DNA of 64,000 nucleotides from Glaciecola sp. KUL10 (GCF_003203515.1 NZ_BGNG01000001.1:744001-808000), one strand, 5' to 3'. Positions 21,301-29,737 are shown, counted from the first letter of the stretch. The notes: generated by a model not told the origin, from the letters alone. Numbers and translations are program-made.

Positions 21301-21715
21301 GCTAACTAAAGCTATGCAAGAAAGGCAAGTCATTCAACGCAGTGAACAGTTTAGCGGCAAACATGTTTTGTTAATCGAAAATGATGCGTTGGTGACGCGG
21401 GCCATGAGCACACTTTTGCAGTCTTGGGGAATGCTTGTACATCACTGCGCATCTTCAAACGACTTGATACGTATTGAATCGGAGAAAATTGATATAGCCA
21501 TCATCGATTACCATCTAGATTTTGGTGAGAATGGAATTAGTTTATTCAAGCAAATTAACAAGAACATGAATCCCCCTGTAAAAGGTATACTAATTACCGC
21601 CAATCGAGATGAAAGCATTCAAAACTTGGCTGCAAATAACGATTTAATTTACATGACGAAGCCCATCAAAGAAATCGTATTAAAACGCAGTTTAAACAAA
21701 CTACTTAAAACTTAA
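18377..21715 (+). CDS. CrbS-like hybrid sensor histidine kinase with Na+/solute symporter domain
   Basis: About 1112 residues from the ATG at 18377. Upstream in-frame codons exist but lie in front of the typical family N-terminus (LSIWSVAGLVFVYLAIVF). In order, it has about 12-13 membrane helices of the sodium:solute symporter fold (1-500) and a STAC-like helical region (about 540-620). A PAS domain (NYLPQGIRLVDADLNLV) and a coiled coil follow. HisKA has His764 in GHDLMQP, then come HATPase (GQGLGLGLTIV) and a C-terminal receiver with Asp1044 in IIDYHLD. This is the architecture of CrbS/MxtR kinases, which control acetyl-CoA synthetase and acetate use. The gene converges with a NarL-type regulator, and the two stop codons share TTAA. 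Confidence 0.88.
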   Translation: MLSIWSVAGLVFVYLAIVFMVAMFSSTRVKKASPYVYALALGIHCTSWAFFGTTTQAIQFGWAFVPTYLGVILVMIFGYSALLKIARVCQKHHISSLADYLGARYQHSNLLAGTVTLLCFVGVIPYIALQLDAITMIISLISIQSGGWSSSIGAYVSLLMALFAILFGARQLDLTQKHSALMVTLAFSSLIKVIALCFVGIYICYFLFDGIFDLLAKSFAEPTSRQIFYAESSIWVYLTHIVLGIASMFCLPRQFHVNFIEFNNEKELKTARWVLPCYLLLMSLFVLPIGLAGTLLFPDGQFSSDSFAISIPMSQGNMWGVISAFIGGLAASTSMVIVATLALGIMIANNFITPLWFFIKKSNIAQRGLSVDNILLIRQLSILVIIGIAYFYHVYVSQSASLVKTGSVAMSLLAQTFPAIIGAIYWRKASLKGVFGGMILGVSLWVIYLLYPSILAGFYFEDSPSDLALAAGFAISITVNIVTFVIVSLITNRHENPQFNDETKTSRGVTIEQLSKTFEQVIPNHSFTDDLLEQNTEFPNAQATASQLTRARQILSAHLGNASAKIVLDAISSSTSISKDDFGEWVEMATKSFKFNRELLQSSVNYLPQGIRLVDADLNLVAWNEKYEALFEYPDGYLQIGMKLQDILEFNSKRGILGLEGTIDDQDAIEKRLLLIKDKQSFKRVVTQSNGLTMEISGSPLPIGGYVTAFNDITEYMQIQKELERSKSELEQRVKYRTAELNEAKDEAERANLSKTKFLAAAGHDLMQPFNAASLFANLLHKQQVNEDDIKLSSGLIGALDNANELLSMLLDMTKLESGLIKPQPTLFMLDDLLAPLAHEFSMIAKQKGIELSYIQSSIWVHTDKQLLSRIIQNLLSNAVRYTQQGKIVLGIKRVSKTHFKLVVIDTGSGIPDDQLEFVFDEFKQVSTSNTGQGLGLGLTIVQKLSELLSIKIKIASELDKGTQFSLTMRRSESQLTKAMQERQVIQRSEQFSGKHVLLIENDALVTRAMSTLLQSWGMLVHHCASSNDLIRIESEKIDIAIIDYHLDFGENGISLFKQINKNMNPPVKGILITANRDESIQNLAANNDLIYMTKPIKEIVLKRSLNKLLKT

Positions 21716-22368
21716 TTTTCGATAGACGTAAGTTGTTTGTAGATCACACCAGCTTGGGTTCTATTATTTAGACCTAGCTTTTTAAGAACTTGTGATGAAT
21801 GTTGTTTAACAGTGGACTCGGATATGTTGAGTTCATATGCGATTTGCTTGTTAAGTAAGCCATCAGCCATCATTTTTAATACTTTTAATTGATTAGGCGT
21901 GAGTTGTGCTAATCGTGATAGATTTTCTTTGATGTCAGCGTTTTGGGTATCAGTGTTTTCTATGGCATCAAGGTTGATATAATCAGGCACCCAAAACCCA
22001 CCATTTAATACATGTTCGACCGCCTCTGCCATTTTATCCAGTGAGCTGGATTTGGGAATGAAGGCGCAAGCGCCCATCTCCATCACTTTGTGAATCACCT
22101 GAACACTTTCTTCTGCGGAAACGATGATGACAGATAGGTTGGGAAACGAAGATATAATATTCATTAGGCCAGTGAGCCCATCATTGCCTGGCATTTTCAG
22201 GTCGAGAAAGAGTAAATCAGTATTTTCTTGTTTGCTAAGCGCCTCGATTGTTTGCTCAAAGTCTTCAGTAAACCTTACTTCGTCGCCGATCACCTCAGCA
22301 ATTGCTTGTTGCAAGGCCATACGAAATAATGGGTGATCATCTGCAATAATACTACTTAGGGATGCCAT
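21712..22368 (-). CDS. NarL/LuxR-family response regulator, CrbR-like
   Basis: 218 residues. The receiver domain (about 1-120) has DDH at 10-12, phospho-acceptor Asp56 in LFLDLKMPG, and the conserved Thr/Ser and Lys positions (IIVSAEES, FIPKSSS). A C-terminal LuxR-type helix-turn-helix follows (LTPNQLKVLKMMADGLLNKQ, about 150-205). It overlaps the end of the CrbS-like gene by four bases on the opposite strand. The pair fits CrbSR, known in Vibrio and Pseudomonas as an activator of acs. A neighbouring 3-hydroxybutyrate operon that yields acetyl-CoA is consistent with a role in C2/C4 acid use. That link is inference. Confidence 0.85.
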   Translation of the reverse strand: MASLSSIIADDHPLFRMALQQAIAEVIGDEVRFTEDFEQTIEALSKQENTDLLFLDLKMPGNDGLTGLMNIISSFPNLSVIIVSAEESVQVIHKVMEMGACAFIPKSSSLDKMAEAVEHVLNGGFWVPDYINLDAIENTDTQNADIKENLSRLAQLTPNQLKVLKMMADGLLNKQIAYELNISESTVKQHSSQVLKKLGLNNRTQAGVIYKQLTSIEN

Positions 22369-22493
22369 CTACTGCTTATATCCTATCGACACATTACGAT
22401 CCTCAAATGCTAGTTTGGTAAACTTAGCCTGTCTTTGTTTGATTTTCAAACATCTGCTAAGAAACAAACACCTGAACATAAACTACTGAAAAC

Positions 22494-22529
22494 AAAAAAG
22501 CAGTCTAGACTCAGTAAGTAATAGACTGC
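22494..22529 (-). terminator. Rho-independent terminator after the TonB receptor gene
   Basis: GCAGTCT (22500-22506) pairs with AGACTGC (22523-22529). On the minus strand the hairpin is followed directly by TTTTTTGTTTTC. It lies 26 bases past the receptor stop. Confidence 0.8.
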
Positions 22530-22554
22530 AATACACAATGGAACAGTTTGCTAA

Positions 22555-24870
22555 TTAAAAACGATAGCCTACGGTTAAGTGAATCGTACGCGGGTCGCCG
22601 TAATAGCCTATTAGTGTTAAATCACCGCCTAAACCGGGCAATAACTCGCCATTTTCACCGCGCGTGACAAAGTCGTAACCACCCACCAAGTATTCTTCGT
22701 CAGTTAGGTTTTTAGCATGCAGGCTTGCAAACCAATCACCACTCATACTTTCCCATGCCACGCTCACATTCACCATGTTATACGCATCTTGCTCTAGCAG
22801 GTCACTGGTCTCGAAAAGCAAGTAATCATCTCGTCTGTATACGCCGCCATTAATTACAAAACTGCCAAAGTCAGTTTCTAAAAAGTAATTCGCAGATAAA
22901 TTTATGGTCATCTCAGGCGTATTCGATAAACCAATTACCGGTGGTATGGTATTGCCTGCTTCAACGTCTGTATCAATATAACCAAGTGCTAGATCAATAC
23001 TCAGATTGTCTGTAGCAACATAGGTAAATTCAGATTCAATACCCCATGCAGACGATTCTGCGACATTGCGAAGCACTTGTTGCAGATCAGTTGCAGTATT
23101 ACCTGGCCCAAAACCAACATACTGTCGGTCTTTGTGATCAAATGAAAACAAAGTGACGTTTGCGCGCAGTGAGTCATTCCAATCGCTTTTCATTCCAAGC
23201 TCAAAAGAGTCGACGATTTCTGGGTTAACACCGTCTTCATTGATGGTCGCTCTAGGGTTAAAGGTGCCTGACTTAAAGCCTTGAGAATATGATGCAAATA
23301 GCATCAAATCATCGTTTACTTGATATTCAAGTCCAATACGAGGCGTAAAACGAGACCAACTTTCAGACTTGGGCGCATCCAACACACCATCACCATCACT
23401 GTCACTGCCAAGTACTGTCGGAACAAGCTGACCATCAGGTCTAACGTAACCAGGCACCCAACCACTTGAAGGGTACACATTGGCAAATACTAATCCGTTG
23501 TTTACAAATGCTGTTTTTTCTTCGTCGGTATAGCGTGCGCCAACCGTCATCGATAGTTGGTCACTTAAATTAAAAGAAGACTGAGCATAAACAGCCCAAC
23601 TTTCTGAGTTGTTACAGCCAGTTACTTCACGTGTTAAGCCTGGTGTCGCAAACGCGACTCTGCCCAAAAAACCGAGAATCGCATCAAAGTTTCCGCATGA
23701 TTCACCATCGTATAGATACACACCGCTTACCAAGGAATAACGGCCATTATCAAAGTTAGCTTGTAATTCATGAGATGTATTTTCGTCTTTGTATTCGGCA
23801 GGTACATCAAAAATATCCAAAGGCGTGTTATCAAAATCAATATTGGTAGGCGAATAGCCTTCTCTGCTGGCTCCGATGTATTTTAACTCGAGGTTCTCAG
23901 AATAGTCATAGCGCGCCATTACACTAAAACCCTCTAATTCAACTTCGTTAAAGGTCGGCAAACTAGTGTATGAATCAAATACGCTATCGGGCACAGGCGC
24001 TTGGGTCAATAAGCTAGGCAGAAGGCGATATCCTCCTTTTGCATTTGAAGTATCTTTGGTTTTATCGTAACCCACACGAATAAACAGGTCGTCTGTTGGC
24101 GAATACTCGACATCAATTCTGCCTGCCCAAAGGTCTTTATTATAGTTTTCTAGATCTTGATTGGGTAATGCTGAGATTAAGTATTCTCCAAAACCGTCGC
24201 GCGTCAAATCAGCAAAACCAAACCCAACATATAACTTGTCTTCGACTAGTGGAATTTGCCCAGTAAGTTTAATGTCTCTTTGAGAGTAACTACCGATAGT
24301 TGCCTGAGCAGTAGCACGTGCTTCACCCGACATTTCTTTGGTAACGTACTTTATCGCACCACCAATGGTATTCTTGCCATATAAGGTACCTTGAGGGCCT
24401 CGCAATACTTCAATTCGATCGACATCTAACAGATCTAATACAGCACCTTGTGGCCTTGCCATATATACATCATCTATATAAATCCCCACGCCTGGTTCAT
24501 AGCCCCATAAAGGGTCTTGCTGTCCTACACCACGAATAAAGGCTGTTAGTGTTGAGTTAGTGCCACGGCTAGTTTGTAAGGTGGTGTTGGGCGAAAAGGC
24601 TTGCACTTCAGTAAGTACAGAAATACCTTTTTCTGCTAACTCTTGCCCGCCTATAGATGTCACAGCAAGTGGGACTTCTTGTAAAGACTCACTGGTTTTA
24701 CGAGCAGTGACTTCAATGACTTCTAAGCCTCCTTTTGCTTCTTGCTCTTGAGCACTAGCTATGATTGGACTGCTCAACAAGGCTGCTAACACCGCTTGGC
24801 TTAGCACGCTTGCGTTAAATAGTGTTGTCTTGCTTTTACGGTTAAAAGACTTACGAGTCGATCTGTTCAT
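22555..24870 (-). CDS. TonB-dependent outer membrane receptor
   Basis: 771 residues. It has an N-terminal signal peptide (hydrophobic about 18-40, cut after SAQ or nearby) and a TonB-box-like LEVIEVTA near residue 49. The plug domain (about 55-180) has VLRGPQGTLYGKNTIGGAI, and a 22-strand-type barrel ends in the terminal aromatic LTVGYRF. It belongs to the large FepA/CirA-like group common in marine Alteromonadales, where it takes up siderophores, vitamins or oligomers. It is divergent from the PHB-utilisation operon across a region with a perfect palindrome, so it may import hydroxyalkanoate oligomers. The substrate is not provable from sequence. A terminator follows it. Confidence 0.9.
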   Translation of the reverse strand: MNRSTRKSFNRKSKTTLFNASVLSQAVLAALLSSPIIASAQEQEAKGGLEVIEVTARKTSESLQEVPLAVTSIGGQELAEKGISVLTEVQAFSPNTTLQTSRGTNSTLTAFIRGVGQQDPLWGYEPGVGIYIDDVYMARPQGAVLDLLDVDRIEVLRGPQGTLYGKNTIGGAIKYVTKEMSGEARATAQATIGSYSQRDIKLTGQIPLVEDKLYVGFGFADLTRDGFGEYLISALPNQDLENYNKDLWAGRIDVEYSPTDDLFIRVGYDKTKDTSNAKGGYRLLPSLLTQAPVPDSVFDSYTSLPTFNEVELEGFSVMARYDYSENLELKYIGASREGYSPTNIDFDNTPLDIFDVPAEYKDENTSHELQANFDNGRYSLVSGVYLYDGESCGNFDAILGFLGRVAFATPGLTREVTGCNNSESWAVYAQSSFNLSDQLSMTVGARYTDEEKTAFVNNGLVFANVYPSSGWVPGYVRPDGQLVPTVLGSDSDGDGVLDAPKSESWSRFTPRIGLEYQVNDDLMLFASYSQGFKSGTFNPRATINEDGVNPEIVDSFELGMKSDWNDSLRANVTLFSFDHKDRQYVGFGPGNTATDLQQVLRNVAESSAWGIESEFTYVATDNLSIDLALGYIDTDVEAGNTIPPVIGLSNTPEMTINLSANYFLETDFGSFVINGGVYRRDDYLLFETSDLLEQDAYNMVNVSVAWESMSGDWFASLHAKNLTDEEYLVGGYDFVTRGENGELLPGLGGDLTLIGYYGDPRTIHLTVGYRF

Positions 24871-25188
24871 GTGTGTCCCTAATTCTCTCTTTTAATTTAT
24901 TTATGTAGCGCGATTAAATCGCTCAACTAGGCATCTATGTTTTCATGAAGCATTTGCGGCTTTGTTAAATTTAAGTTAATCGATCGAAAAATGTAATAGT
25001 ACGATCGTACTATCGAATAAAATCAATACTTTACTTAGACTTGCAAACATTCCTGAGTATTTGCAGCAACAAATACATAGGTGAAATGCGACTTATTTGC
25101 GCATTTTATTAACATATTGAAGTCTCATTTAATGCGACCAATTTGAATATTGAATGAACTTAGAAATATCAAAACAGGAATCATTTAC
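24871..25188. other. Divergent regulatory region between TonB receptor and PHB operon
   Basis: AT-rich region of 318 bases that must hold both promoters. A perfect 18-bp palindrome lies near its middle (listed separately), with a second ATCGAT/TCGA-rich stretch just before it. No gene is present. A TTG codon at 25150 is in frame with the permease but is less likely as its start. Confidence 0.6.
24996..25013. promoter_or_regulatory. 18-bp perfect palindrome, candidate operator
   Basis: ATAGTACGATCGTACTAT is fully self-complementary. It lies 126 bases before the receptor start and 176 before the permease start. The size and symmetry fit a dimeric TetR- or GntR-type repressor. No such regulator gene is adjacent, so the cognate protein is unknown. 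Confidence 0.55.
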
Positions 25189-26484
25189 ATGATCAGTCTT
25201 ATTGGTTTAATTGGTGGGCTTGGCTTACTGATTTTCCTAACCATTCGCGGCATGAATTTATTTATCGCTGCTCCGCTATGCGCCTTATTAGTCGCCTTGA
25301 CCAATGGCTTGCCTGTATTTTTGGGTGATGGCAACTTTGTCGCCACCTATATGTCGGGTTTCACTGGTTTTATCGCCTCGTGGTTCTTCATGTTTCTACT
25401 TGGTGCCTTATTTGGCAAATTTATGGAAGATACTGGCGCTGCCGATTCGCTTGCGCGATGGATCATTGCCAAGCTAGGCTATAAGCGCGCGGTGTTCGCC
25501 GTTGTTGCAGCTTGTGCAATCTTGACCTACGGCGGTGTTAGCGTATTCGTCGTGGCATTTTCTGTTTACCCAATGGCTTTGAGCTTATTCAAAGACGCCA
25601 ACCTGCCCAGACGTTTTATTCCCGCTACAATGGCATTTGGTTCAGTCACATTCACCATGACTTCTGCAGGCTCTCCTGAAATACAAAACTGGATCCCGAT
25701 TAAATATTTAGGTACATCACCTTTTGCAGCGTGGGAAGTCAGCTTAGTCGTCGCAGTATTCATGGCCTTATTTGGTTACTATTGGCTGAGCAAGATGGTC
25801 AACAAAGCGGTTGCGAATGGGGAAGCCTTTGAAGCCTATGATAATGACCCTGAAATCACGGATCGGCCTCTCCCAAATCCATTTACAGGTTTTATTCCTT
25901 TGCTAGTCGTTCTCGTACTTTCATTCTTATTACACGAGGCCCTTGCTCAACTGGCACTCATCGTCGCCTTAGGTGGCGGAGTACTAAGCCTTATGTTGAT
26001 TAACTATAAATACTTTATCAATCTTGGACGCGCAGTGAATCTCGGCACCACAGGCGCATTGATCGCGATCGGTAATACCGCCGCGGTGGTTGGCTTTGGT
26101 TCAATTGCTAAAACAACCGACGCTTTTCAAGAAACGGTGACGATAATGACAGCCATTCCGGGCAATGAATTGATCGGTGCTGCTATTGCAGTGAGTGTCA
26201 TTGCAGGATTAACCGGCTCGGCATCGGGTGGACAAGCTATTGCCCTGCCCTTAGTTGGTCCACATTACCTTGACCAAGGCGTCGATCCTGAAGAATTGCA
26301 CAGAATTGTTTCAATTTCGTCCGGAGCGCTTGATTCATTGCCCCACAATGGCTACGTTGTCACCACAATACGCGCAATATGTAACGAAACCCATCAACGT
26401 GCATACGGCCCCATGGCAGCGTTAACTGTTGTTGTGCCGCTTATTGGGCTTGCGATGGCCATTGGCCTATTTATTATGTTTTAA
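25189..26484 (+). CDS. GntP family permease, probable 3-hydroxybutyrate or related acid transporter
   Basis: 431 residues from the ATG at 25189, chosen because AGGA sits nine bases upstream. Translation from the upstream TTG would add 13 polar residues in front of the first helix. About 12 membrane segments are visible, with the GntP-type pattern (TYGGVSVFVVAFSVYP near residue 107; GSASGGQAIALPLVGP near 345). GntP transporters move gluconate and other hydroxy acids with H+. The gene leads an operon with a hydrolase, a PHB depolymerase and 3-hydroxybutyrate dehydrogenase, so 3-hydroxybutyrate is the likely substrate. This assignment is from context. Confidence 0.82.
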   Translation: MISLIGLIGGLGLLIFLTIRGMNLFIAAPLCALLVALTNGLPVFLGDGNFVATYMSGFTGFIASWFFMFLLGALFGKFMEDTGAADSLARWIIAKLGYKRAVFAVVAACAILTYGGVSVFVVAFSVYPMALSLFKDANLPRRFIPATMAFGSVTFTMTSAGSPEIQNWIPIKYLGTSPFAAWEVSLVVAVFMALFGYYWLSKMVNKAVANGEAFEAYDNDPEITDRPLPNPFTGFIPLLVVLVLSFLLHEALAQLALIVALGGGVLSLMLINYKYFINLGRAVNLGTTGALIAIGNTAAVVGFGSIAKTTDAFQETVTIMTAIPGNELIGAAIAVSVIAGLTGSASGGQAIALPLVGPHYLDQGVDPEELHRIVSISSGALDSLPHNGYVVTTIRAICNETHQRAYGPMAALTVVVPLIGLAMAIGLFIMF

Positions 26485-26501
26485 GGTTGAGCTATTCAAA
26501 A

Positions 26502-27842
26502 ATGTTCAAAATAAAACCGTTTATTACCAAGAAAAGAGAAATAACTAGGTTCAATTTGTTTAAACTGACAATTCGACGAACCATTTGTCTGAGTTTTTTG
26601 GTATTACTTACCACAATGTCGCTACTCTCGAATGCAATGAATAATGAGCAAGTGCCACCCATGGAAGAAAAACAAGTGGAAAATCTAGCATTAGTTAAAA
26701 AGCAAATTCATCGAATAGACAGTTTCGATACGTTTTTAGGTGTCACAATAAAAGATGTCAAAGTCGGCTGGGAAAGCTATGGAAACTTAAATGACACTAA
26801 ATCTAATGCAGTATTAATCACTCATTATTTTACCGGCAGTTCCCATGCCGCTGGAAAATACAAACACGATGATGCCGAACCAGGTTATTGGGACAGTATT
26901 ATTGGACCCGGCAAGGCCATTGATACCAATAAGTTTTTTGTGATCAGTGTCGATAGCTTAGTTAATATTTCCGCACATGATCCTAATGTGCACACAACTG
27001 GCCCCGCGAGTATTAATCCAGATACTGGAAAGCCTTATGGGCTAAGCTTTCCCATTGTGACGATGAGAGATTTTGTCAATGTTCAAAAGTCTGTACTCGA
27101 TAGTCTGGGTATAGAAACCTTGCATGCCGTATTGGGTCCATCAATGGGATCTATGCAAGCAATTGAATGGGCCAGTGCCTATCCTGATAAAGTCAAACGA
27201 CTAGTCTCGGTGATTGGTTCCGCCTCAAGTGATCCTTGGACATCCGCAGCACTTGAACAATGGACGATCCCGATAAAACTAGATCGAAATTGGAATGAGG
27301 GAAATTACTACTCGGGTAAGCCGCCCATTGAAGGTTTAACAGCCGCGCTGATGTTTATTACTCAATCAGCACTGCATCCTAAGTTTTTTGCTCAAATAGG
27401 CGAACAACTCAATTATAAACCACTAGAAGAAGCTGCCTCAAAGAGTATCCTTGCAAAGCACTCAATTAATCAGTGGCTTTATGACCGGGCAAAGGAGCGT
27501 GCTGAATTAATGGATGCAAATCACCTTTTATATTTAGTGAAAGCTAACCAATTGTTTATGACTGGCCACGGAGATTCTTTGCGGCAAGGTTTAGCGAACA
27601 TCAAAGCAAAAACGCTTTTCATCCCCTCCGCTGATGATTTGCTGCTCATGCCTTATCACGCAAAAATGGCACATGATATTTTGAGAACAGTATCACCCGA
27701 TAACACACATCAATATACAGAGTTATCCGCTGGTCTTGGTCACTTAGACGGCGTATCTGCGATTAGCCAACAAGCTCAATTGATCAAATCGTTTTTAGAA
27801 TCAGATGCATCGAATACTTACTCGGAGAAAATTGATGAATAA
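26502..27842 (+). CDS. Exported MetX-like alpha/beta hydrolase of the PHB operon
   Basis: About 446 residues from the ATG at 26502; a TTG at 26487 is an alternative start. It has a basic N-terminus, then a hydrophobic stretch (TICLSFLVLLTTMSLL) ending SNA, so it is probably secreted to the periplasm or anchored. The rest has the fold pattern of the homoserine acetyltransferase family. The nucleophile Ser214 is in GPSMGSMQAIEW, the acid is in PSADDLLLMP, and the catalytic His is in GLGHLDG. Classical MetX is cytoplasmic, so an exported form points to a hydrolase, perhaps for 3-hydroxybutyrate oligomers or esters. It overlaps the depolymerase gene by eight bases. No met genes are near. Confidence 0.7.
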   Translation: MFKIKPFITKKREITRFNLFKLTIRRTICLSFLVLLTTMSLLSNAMNNEQVPPMEEKQVENLALVKKQIHRIDSFDTFLGVTIKDVKVGWESYGNLNDTKSNAVLITHYFTGSSHAAGKYKHDDAEPGYWDSIIGPGKAIDTNKFFVISVDSLVNISAHDPNVHTTGPASINPDTGKPYGLSFPIVTMRDFVNVQKSVLDSLGIETLHAVLGPSMGSMQAIEWASAYPDKVKRLVSVIGSASSDPWTSAALEQWTIPIKLDRNWNEGNYYSGKPPIEGLTAALMFITQSALHPKFFAQIGEQLNYKPLEEAASKSILAKHSINQWLYDRAKERAELMDANHLLYLVKANQLFMTGHGDSLRQGLANIKAKTLFIPSADDLLLMPYHAKMAHDILRTVSPDNTHQYTELSAGLGHLDGVSAISQQAQLIKSFLESDASNTYSEKIDE

Positions 27843-28875
27843 ACAAGCTACATTTCGCACGATGTCGATTGCATGTGCGCTAGGCCTTGCATCACAAGTT
27901 GCAGCCGATGATCAAGATATTCAAGGTGTTGCACTTAATATTGATACCAGCTCCGTTACCGTTTCAGGCCTGTCATCTGGCGGTTACATGGCAACACAGT
28001 TTCACCTAGCACATTCTGAATACGTTGACGGTTCCGCACTAATTGGCACAGGGCCCTACTATTGTGGACAAAATGACATAGGGACTGCACTTGCCCAGTG
28101 CGTGAATAAAACTTCAGAGTTTTTAAGTTTAGATGTATTACAAGAAAAAGTAGCGTCTTACCAATCTAAAGGGCTCTTAGCTAAGCAAAGCACTCACAAA
28201 AATGACAAGGTTTGGATTCTGCATGGCCAGAACGACGATAAAGTAAATCGCAAAGCAGCGGATATGCTCGCCGCGCAATATTCAGCTTGGATAGAAGCAG
28301 AAAATCTAGTTTATATTTCCGATAAACCATTCGCCCACCATTTTCCGACACTCGCTAGCGGACATGAATGCTCAATATCTCAAGCTCCTTTTATTGGGAA
28401 TTGTGACTATGATGCAGCGGGTGAATTTTTGTCTCACTTATACTCTGATTTGAAAGATAAATCGCGTGAATCAGCAGACTCACTTGCTACACAAATCATC
28501 GAATTTGAGCAGAGCGAGTTAGGCGGCGAGTATGCCTCTGACCTTGCCGATACTGGATATGCCTTTGTGCCCAGCGGATGCGCACAAGGGCAAGCTTGTA
28601 AGGTGCATGTTAGTTTTCATGGATGCAATCAATTCGCAGACGCCGTTGGACGAGAGTATGTTGAAAATACTGGTCTAAATGTATGGGCACAGAGCAATAA
28701 TATTTTAGTTCTATATCCACAGACAAAAAAATCCTTATTCATGCCTTTAAACCCTCAAGGTTGTTGGGATTGGTGGGGATATACCTCTGAAGATTACGCA
28801 AATAAAAAAGGCGAGCAAATCATGGCGGTTCACACTATGATTCAAAATCTAAGCAAACTTGTTATTTCCGGCTGA
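27835..28875 (+). CDS. Extracellular-type poly(3-hydroxybutyrate) depolymerase
   Basis: 346 residues from the ATG at 27835, which has GGAG seven bases upstream and overlaps the previous stop. The signal peptide is cut near AA-24. The lipase box G45-L-S47-S-G lies at the very N-terminus (SGLSSGGYMATQ). The acid is near D134/D135 (GQNDDKVN), a His is in the FAHHFPT segment, and the oxyanion-type HGCNQF motif is near residue 262. With the lipase box ahead of the HGC motif, this is the circularly permuted (type II) order. The even Cys content of the mature part suits an exported enzyme. No separate substrate-binding domain is visible, so it may prefer oligomers or amorphous polymer. Confidence 0.85.
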   Translation: MNKQATFRTMSIACALGLASQVAADDQDIQGVALNIDTSSVTVSGLSSGGYMATQFHLAHSEYVDGSALIGTGPYYCGQNDIGTALAQCVNKTSEFLSLDVLQEKVASYQSKGLLAKQSTHKNDKVWILHGQNDDKVNRKAADMLAAQYSAWIEAENLVYISDKPFAHHFPTLASGHECSISQAPFIGNCDYDAAGEFLSHLYSDLKDKSRESADSLATQIIEFEQSELGGEYASDLADTGYAFVPSGCAQGQACKVHVSFHGCNQFADAVGREYVENTGLNVWAQSNNILVLYPQTKKSLFMPLNPQGCWDWWGYTSEDYANKKGEQIMAVHTMIQNLSKLVISG

Positions 28876-28885
28876 TTTAATTAAA

Positions 28886-28928
28886 TCAGGTGAGTAATTC
28901 AATAACAGTCAGGTGAGCAATTCAATAA
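28886..28928 (+). repeat. Short tandem direct repeat before the dehydrogenase gene
   Basis: Two 20-base copies (TCAGGTGAGTAATTCAATAA and the same with one T to C change) lie 23 bases apart. The 14-base palindrome GATTTAATTAAATC (28874-28887) abuts them and includes the depolymerase stop. This could be a local duplication or an mRNA-processing region within the operon. Confidence 0.5.
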
Positions 28929-28969
28929 GTTACCAAAGTAAAACGCGATAAAAACCAAGGAAGCGCAAT

Positions 28970-29737
28970 ATGAGTTCAAAAAACATATTTATAACGGGTG
29001 GCGCAAGTGGGATCGGTTTTGGGATCGCAGCACATTTTAGCGAACTGGGTCACCACATTATCATCGCCGATATCAATCAAGATGCAGCCGAACAAGCAGC
29101 TAAATCCTTGCAAAGTAGGGGCGGAAGCGCACAAGCAATACAAATTGATGTATGCAATGCTTCAGCAGTTGCCCAGCTACCTGAGCAATTGAAAGATACC
29201 CCAGTAGACGTATTAATCAACAACGCAGGTATACAGCACGTCAGTCGTATCGAGGATTTTCCCGCAGAAAAGTGGCAACGATTAATAGATATTATGCTCG
29301 TTGCACCTGCACTGCTTACTCAGGCATTTTTACCAAATATGCGCAAAAACGACTTTGGCCGTATTATCAATGTGGGCTCGATACATTCGTTGGTCGCCTC
29401 GCCATTTAAGTCAGCGTATGTCGCTGCAAAACACGGACTCTTAGGTTTTTCAAAAACCATTGCCTTAGAAATGGGTGATGCCAACATTACAATTAACACC
29501 TTGTGCCCTGCCTATGTAAAAACGCCCTTAGTCGAACAACAAATAGCGGCTCAAGCAAAAGAAAACAACATGACGGAAGAACAAGTTGTTTCAGACATTA
29601 TGCTTGCACCTATGCCCAAAAAAGCATTCATCAGCGTTGAAGAACTTGCAGGTACTGCTGAATTTTTAATATCACCTGCTGCGCGCAATATGACTGCGCA
29701 AACCTTGGTATTAGACGGCGGTTGGGTAGCGAGATAG
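28970..29737 (+). CDS. 3-hydroxybutyrate dehydrogenase (SDR family)
   Basis: 255 residues, typical of D-beta-hydroxybutyrate dehydrogenase. The cofactor motif TGGASGIGFGIA is at about 9-20, NNAG near residue 84, and the catalytic set Ser (GSIHS), Tyr and Lys (SAYVAAKHG) near 137-155. The QxxxL...VLDGGW C-terminus is also typical of the family. It oxidises (R)-3-hydroxybutyrate to acetoacetate with NAD+. It closes the operon that starts with the permease, 94 bases after the depolymerase. An AAGGAAGCG ribosome site precedes the ATG. A general SDR role is possible, but the context makes this assignment strong. Confidence 0.9.
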   Translation: MSSKNIFITGGASGIGFGIAAHFSELGHHIIIADINQDAAEQAAKSLQSRGGSAQAIQIDVCNASAVAQLPEQLKDTPVDVLINNAGIQHVSRIEDFPAEKWQRLIDIMLVAPALLTQAFLPNMRKNDFGRIINVGSIHSLVASPFKSAYVAAKHGLLGFSKTIALEMGDANITINTLCPAYVKTPLVEQQIAAQAKENNMTEEQVVSDIMLAPMPKKAFISVEELAGTAEFLISPAARNMTAQTLVLDGGWVAR

